Source: Pampus argenteus (Eukaryota; Chordata; Actinopteri; Scombriformes; Stromateidae). Taken from it: a stretch of DNA of 64,000 bases. The notes below the pieces were generated by a model, which saw only the letters and a program-made list of their open reading frames with translations, was not told where the DNA came from and did no database searches. A program made the translations under genes and the position numbers. The stretch spans positions 303,001 to 367,000 of the forward strand of contig CM072864.1 in assembly GCA_036937835.1 (NCBI GenBank), in the 5' to 3' direction. Below, in pieces: positions 60,779-64,000 of the stretch (within the stretch, counting starts at the first letter, position 1; every line of letters begins with the position of its first letter).

Positions 60779-63678
60779 GTCATATGCACAATTGGTCTCT
60801 TCAGGGATGGTGGTGTCCAAAGTGTCTCGGATCAGCCAGGTGAACTTTGAATTGGTGAACAGTCTGATGTTCTTCTTCGTGTTTCGTGTCACGTAGGCAC
60901 AGCCGGCATGAAAATCTCCCAAAAACATGACATTCTACACATATGCAGATAAATAATTGTTTTTCTTAAAAACAAATAAAAAGAATTAATCAAATTAACC
61001 AATTATTCAAAACAGTGATTAATTTTCTGACAATCGACTAATCAATTAATGGATTAATCTATGCTACAGTTTGTATATGGAAAAATGTTGAAATTGACTT
61101 TTAAACAAAACGTTAACACCGTAGGGTTCATATGACGTCACCAGCCATGAACCTCACCGCATGTCACTGATATACATATATGTATAAAGTAGTATAAAAT
61201 ACCTCAAAATTATTATTAATTACTTTAAGACGGGTTTACACTTATTCAAGTGTGTCTTAAAACAACAGTCAGTAAATGAACAGTGATCATGTGTTTGTTG
61301 CTGTAATCATCCTCCTGTTCATACTGACCATTAGATCCCTTCATAATACACTTACAATGGAAGTGATGGAGACTAAACCCACAAACATGGATTTAAAGTT
61401 TATGTGAAGCTAATATGAAGCTTCAAATCCAGCAGATATGTTTCAACGTTACAGTGTTTTTAGAGCCAAAGTCCCTCTTTTTGTTCCTATACTTCCACCA
61501 CAGCTCAACAGGGAAACACAAAGAGGGAATTTGATGCTAAACAGACTGTAAATGTGTCAGATATCCACTTGATATGACTAACTCACACTGATAAAGCCTC
61601 AGAGAAGCTTCACATCTACTTTAAATGACTGTGTGGACACACTGTGGATTTTAACCTCCATCACTGACACTGAAAGCACATTTGAAGCAGATCTTTGAAC
61701 AGCCAGTATGAACAGGAGCAATGATTACAGTCACTGTTCATATGGACACCTGACTGATGCTTTAACACACTGGAAACACAGTGGACTGGTCCTTTAAGTG
61801 CAGTAAATGTACTTGGCTACACTAGTTTGAAGTAAATAAACATGGAACATTCTAGCAGCCAAATTTTATCAAAACCTAGATGAAATTTCACCTTCTCTTC
61901 AGTCTGAAAGCATCTTTAGGCTTCTCACCATGTTGTTCCATTTCTTGATGACTTCCTCAAAGACGTCGTAGAGCCGGTCGATCTCCTGAGCAGCCCTGCT
62001 GGGCTCACTGTGCAGAGGAACCAGAATGAAGTCTTTGATTGCTGTGACACAGACAGAAAGAAAAACAAGAACCGGGAGCAGAATAAAAATATGACTTGGT
62101 TTTATTGAAAAAAAAAAAGGAAAGAAAAATCGTCACACATTTATTAATAACTGATGCATTTATGAATCAAAGATATATTAGTGGTTTAGAAGCTTGGATC
62201 AGAATATGATCATTAAGGGTTAAAGCCATCGTTTATGATGCGCTTGTGATGGTTGCATTGTAAACAGTGTTCCTATTATTTTGTCTGGTCTATATAACAC
62301 TTGTACTAATGTCATGATGTTGTTGATGTTGCTGCATATTCCATCACATTCTCACCTTCCCTTGATGCCAGTTATTGTTCCTCGATTTAATAACCATAAC
62401 TCACAGCTGAACATTCAAATCCAGGCACCTACATCTGTGTTGTTACTATGACTCCAAAACAGCAACATGTAGCTACCCCAACCATGCTACAGCTATATTA
62501 TTACTAACCTTAACCTGCAATATTAACATTTTTACTTGTGTATGTGCTTCTTTTTTCTGTTGTTTTTATTGTCTGTTTAAGAGCCTTTCTGGGTGATGTG
62601 CACTTTAAATAAACTTGATTTGAAATTGATATACAAGCATTACATATAGCTAATTATATATTCAAAAATATGTATCATAAGAAGCTGGAATTAAGGGAAC
62701 TTTTTTGTCTCATCAGCCTTCTATAAAAATAACAAGATAAAGAAAATTAGCACATTATATTTACTAATGTACTCCAGTGGCTTGGAGTGAGCGTGATGCA
62801 CCTACGTGATGTGTGTAGAATTACTCTCCTTCATCTCAAAGTTTATATGTCTCATAATTTGTAGAAATAATTTAGCAACTTTCAGGGAAAGTGGAAATTA
62901 TTAAATATATCTAATGTTAAAATAGACTAATTGACGCACAGAGATGTTCAGCCAACTTAAGCGCTAATATAACATATTCAGCCAATTATGATCTATAAAA
63001 GGTTAAATATCTTTCTGATGAAAATTGAAGTTGTTTTTGCTTGCACACCTGCACAGATCCAGTTAAACCAACCAGATATATCAGAACACACATTAAATCT
63101 AAACGTGTTATTTGCCTGCAGTGTCAGTGATGAAGTATCAGATTCCTGCAGCAGTCACCAAAGATTTAGTGCAATAAACAGTTCCCGTGTGCTTGTGTAT
63201 TCTGTGTTTCAAGTTGCATCTAATATAGTGTAAAATGTTTTTTACTGTCTTGATGGTGCGAGGACATATGAAATAACCCTGAAAAAGAGAAATTATTTGA
63301 GAGAATTGTTTTGTTTTCACTCACCAGTTTTTCCGCTGTGGAACTTAACGACAAACGGCTCTCTGACAAAAAACGCTTTGTTCTGGTACTGATACTGATC
63401 TGTCACATTCACCGTCTCGGTCCTGTTTGGAAAGGAAGAGAGGTTCAGAACAAGGAGACGTCATGTGGTGGATTTACTAGTTCATCATTCACACATCTGT
63501 TTACTCATCGACCTGTGCCTGCACTGTAGCAAATACCTGAGCAGACCATTAGGTCTTCATGTAAGCAGACTGAGTTTCTATTGTGTCTTACCTGTAGATG
63601 AAAACATACTGCTGCATGTTAGTGACAGAGTTTCCCAGACTCTTACTGGACACTGCCTGGTAGTTGTACCCATCATAC
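60055..63678 (-). CDS. DNase I-family endonuclease (DNase1-like, partial 3' part)
   Basis: Six exons: 63592-63678, 63325-63422, 61929-62041, 60777-60934, 60509-60605 and 60055-60186. All phases agree; the 5' exons, including the signal peptide and catalytic Glu, lie beyond 64000. Family motifs are YNYQAVSSKSLG, YVFIYR, FFVREPFVVKF, FILVPLHSEPS (catalytic His), EIDRLYDVFEEVIKKW, NCAYDRIVVHG and VSDHLPVEVRLK (second catalytic His). These enzymes cut double-stranded DNA, usually outside the cell or in the secretory pathway. After the catalytic domain comes a serine-rich, hydrophobic end (SSSLLLQATPLLSLLS...), suggesting membrane or GPI attachment as in DNASE1L1; fish dnase1l1-like or dnase1l4 are candidates. 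The GDFN motif reads GDFH here. The intron between 60606 and 60776 has GU repeats at both splice sites. Confidence 0.92.
60606..60776 (-). other. DNase intron with (GU)n at donor and acceptor
   Basis: The 171-base intron begins with about 17 GU units, so the donor GU is the first of many. It then has (GGA)n and ends in about 13 GU units plus CAG. The plus-strand CA runs are 60742-60776 and 60609-60635. No pyrimidine tract precedes the acceptor. Confidence 0.85.
61225..61797. repeat. Fold-back repeat family B, full copy
   Basis: Arms at 61301-61326 and 61704-61730 are complementary apart from one indel/mismatch cluster (around 'ctgtaatcatcctcctgttc'). The ends read TTAAGACGG at the left and ...CCTTTAA at the right, hinting at short terminal inverted repeats. 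A second, internally deleted copy is at 53452-53721 and an internal piece at 10058-10170. No coding capacity; a MITE-like element is the best guess. It lies in an intron of the DNase gene. Confidence 0.75.
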
Positions 63679-63920
63679 CTCAACACAACAGACAGACAAA
63701 TAACCTATTAATTACTGAAAAAGCCAGCAACACATCCCACTACTGACAGAAAACAGTGTACACGCTCACCAAAATGCACCAGGGTCAATTTTCTGCCCAC
63801 TGTAGCACTTTATTATGAATACCAGTCCAATCTAATGCAAACCAACACAACAGCTCTGCCATTAACTCTACTTTAATGAAGCTTATGCATTTTGGGTTTT
63901 TGTTGACATTGCCAGAGAGG

Positions 63921-63949
63921 TATATTATATTATATTATATTATATTATA
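63921..63949. repeat. (TATAT)n microsatellite
   Basis: Five-base TATAT units repeated about six times near the window edge, inside the DNase intron. Confidence 0.9.
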
Positions 63950-64000
63950 CACACATACATACACTGGGGCAAAAAAGTACCAATTGTAGGTACAGGTACA

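Overview
This is vertebrate, almost certainly teleost fish, nuclear DNA. Its genes have many small exons with GT-AG introns. It is packed with (CA)n/(GT)n microsatellites, minisatellites and the usual fish mix of decayed transposons: L2/Maui-like, RTE/BovB-like, Rex1-like and Penelope-like retroelements, Tc1-like and hAT DNA transposons. No plasmid, phage, CRISPR or prokaryotic operon structure is present.

Three protein-coding genes can be reconstructed exon by exon, all on the minus strand. (1) mrgbp (35877-38254) has five coding exons and 216 aa; it encodes the Eaf7-type subunit of the NuA4/TIP60 histone acetyltransferase. (2) hm13, signal peptide peptidase (43670-56195), has eleven coding exons and 380 aa. 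It also has a conserved alternative terminal exon (46708-46867) that would give a 409-aa form without the dilysine ER-retrieval tail. (3) The 3' six exons of a DNase I-family gene with a hydrophobic, possibly GPI-directing C-terminus (60055-63678) remain open at the right edge. Exon phases agree at every junction of all three models. The genes have unrelated roles (chromatin, intramembrane proteolysis in the ER, DNA degradation) and nothing suggests they act together.

Layout. 1-4138 is non-coding and holds an inverted L2 tail, a head-to-head telomeric-repeat motif and a hairpin. 4139-4721 is a non-autonomous hAT element with a perfect 8-bp target duplication. 5010-6832 is an RTE copy in which a Penelope-like fragment replaces the middle. 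11880-14884 is an L2/Maui-like LINE with catalytic segments deleted. 17506-19852 is a second RTE copy and 20180-20880 a Rex1-like relic. 21000-35800 is gene-free with dispersed-repeat fragments. 35877-38254 is mrgbp, with a 28-unit 47-bp minisatellite directly upstream (38512-39828). hm13 follows: two Tc1-like transposons lie antisense in its introns and a 31-bp minisatellite fills part of intron 1. A 16-unit 29-bp minisatellite (57166-57622) separates hm13 from the DNase gene.

The most interesting signals concern splicing. mrgbp intron 2 carries (AC)n just after the donor and (GU)n just before the acceptor, so the intron could fold on itself. mrgbp intron 3 ends (GU)32-AG with no pyrimidine tract. 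A DNase intron has (GU)n at both splice sites. Also notable are the alternative hm13 tail, a His in place of the catalytic Asn in the DNase GDFN motif, and a nearly intact Tc1-like transposase broken by one amber codon.
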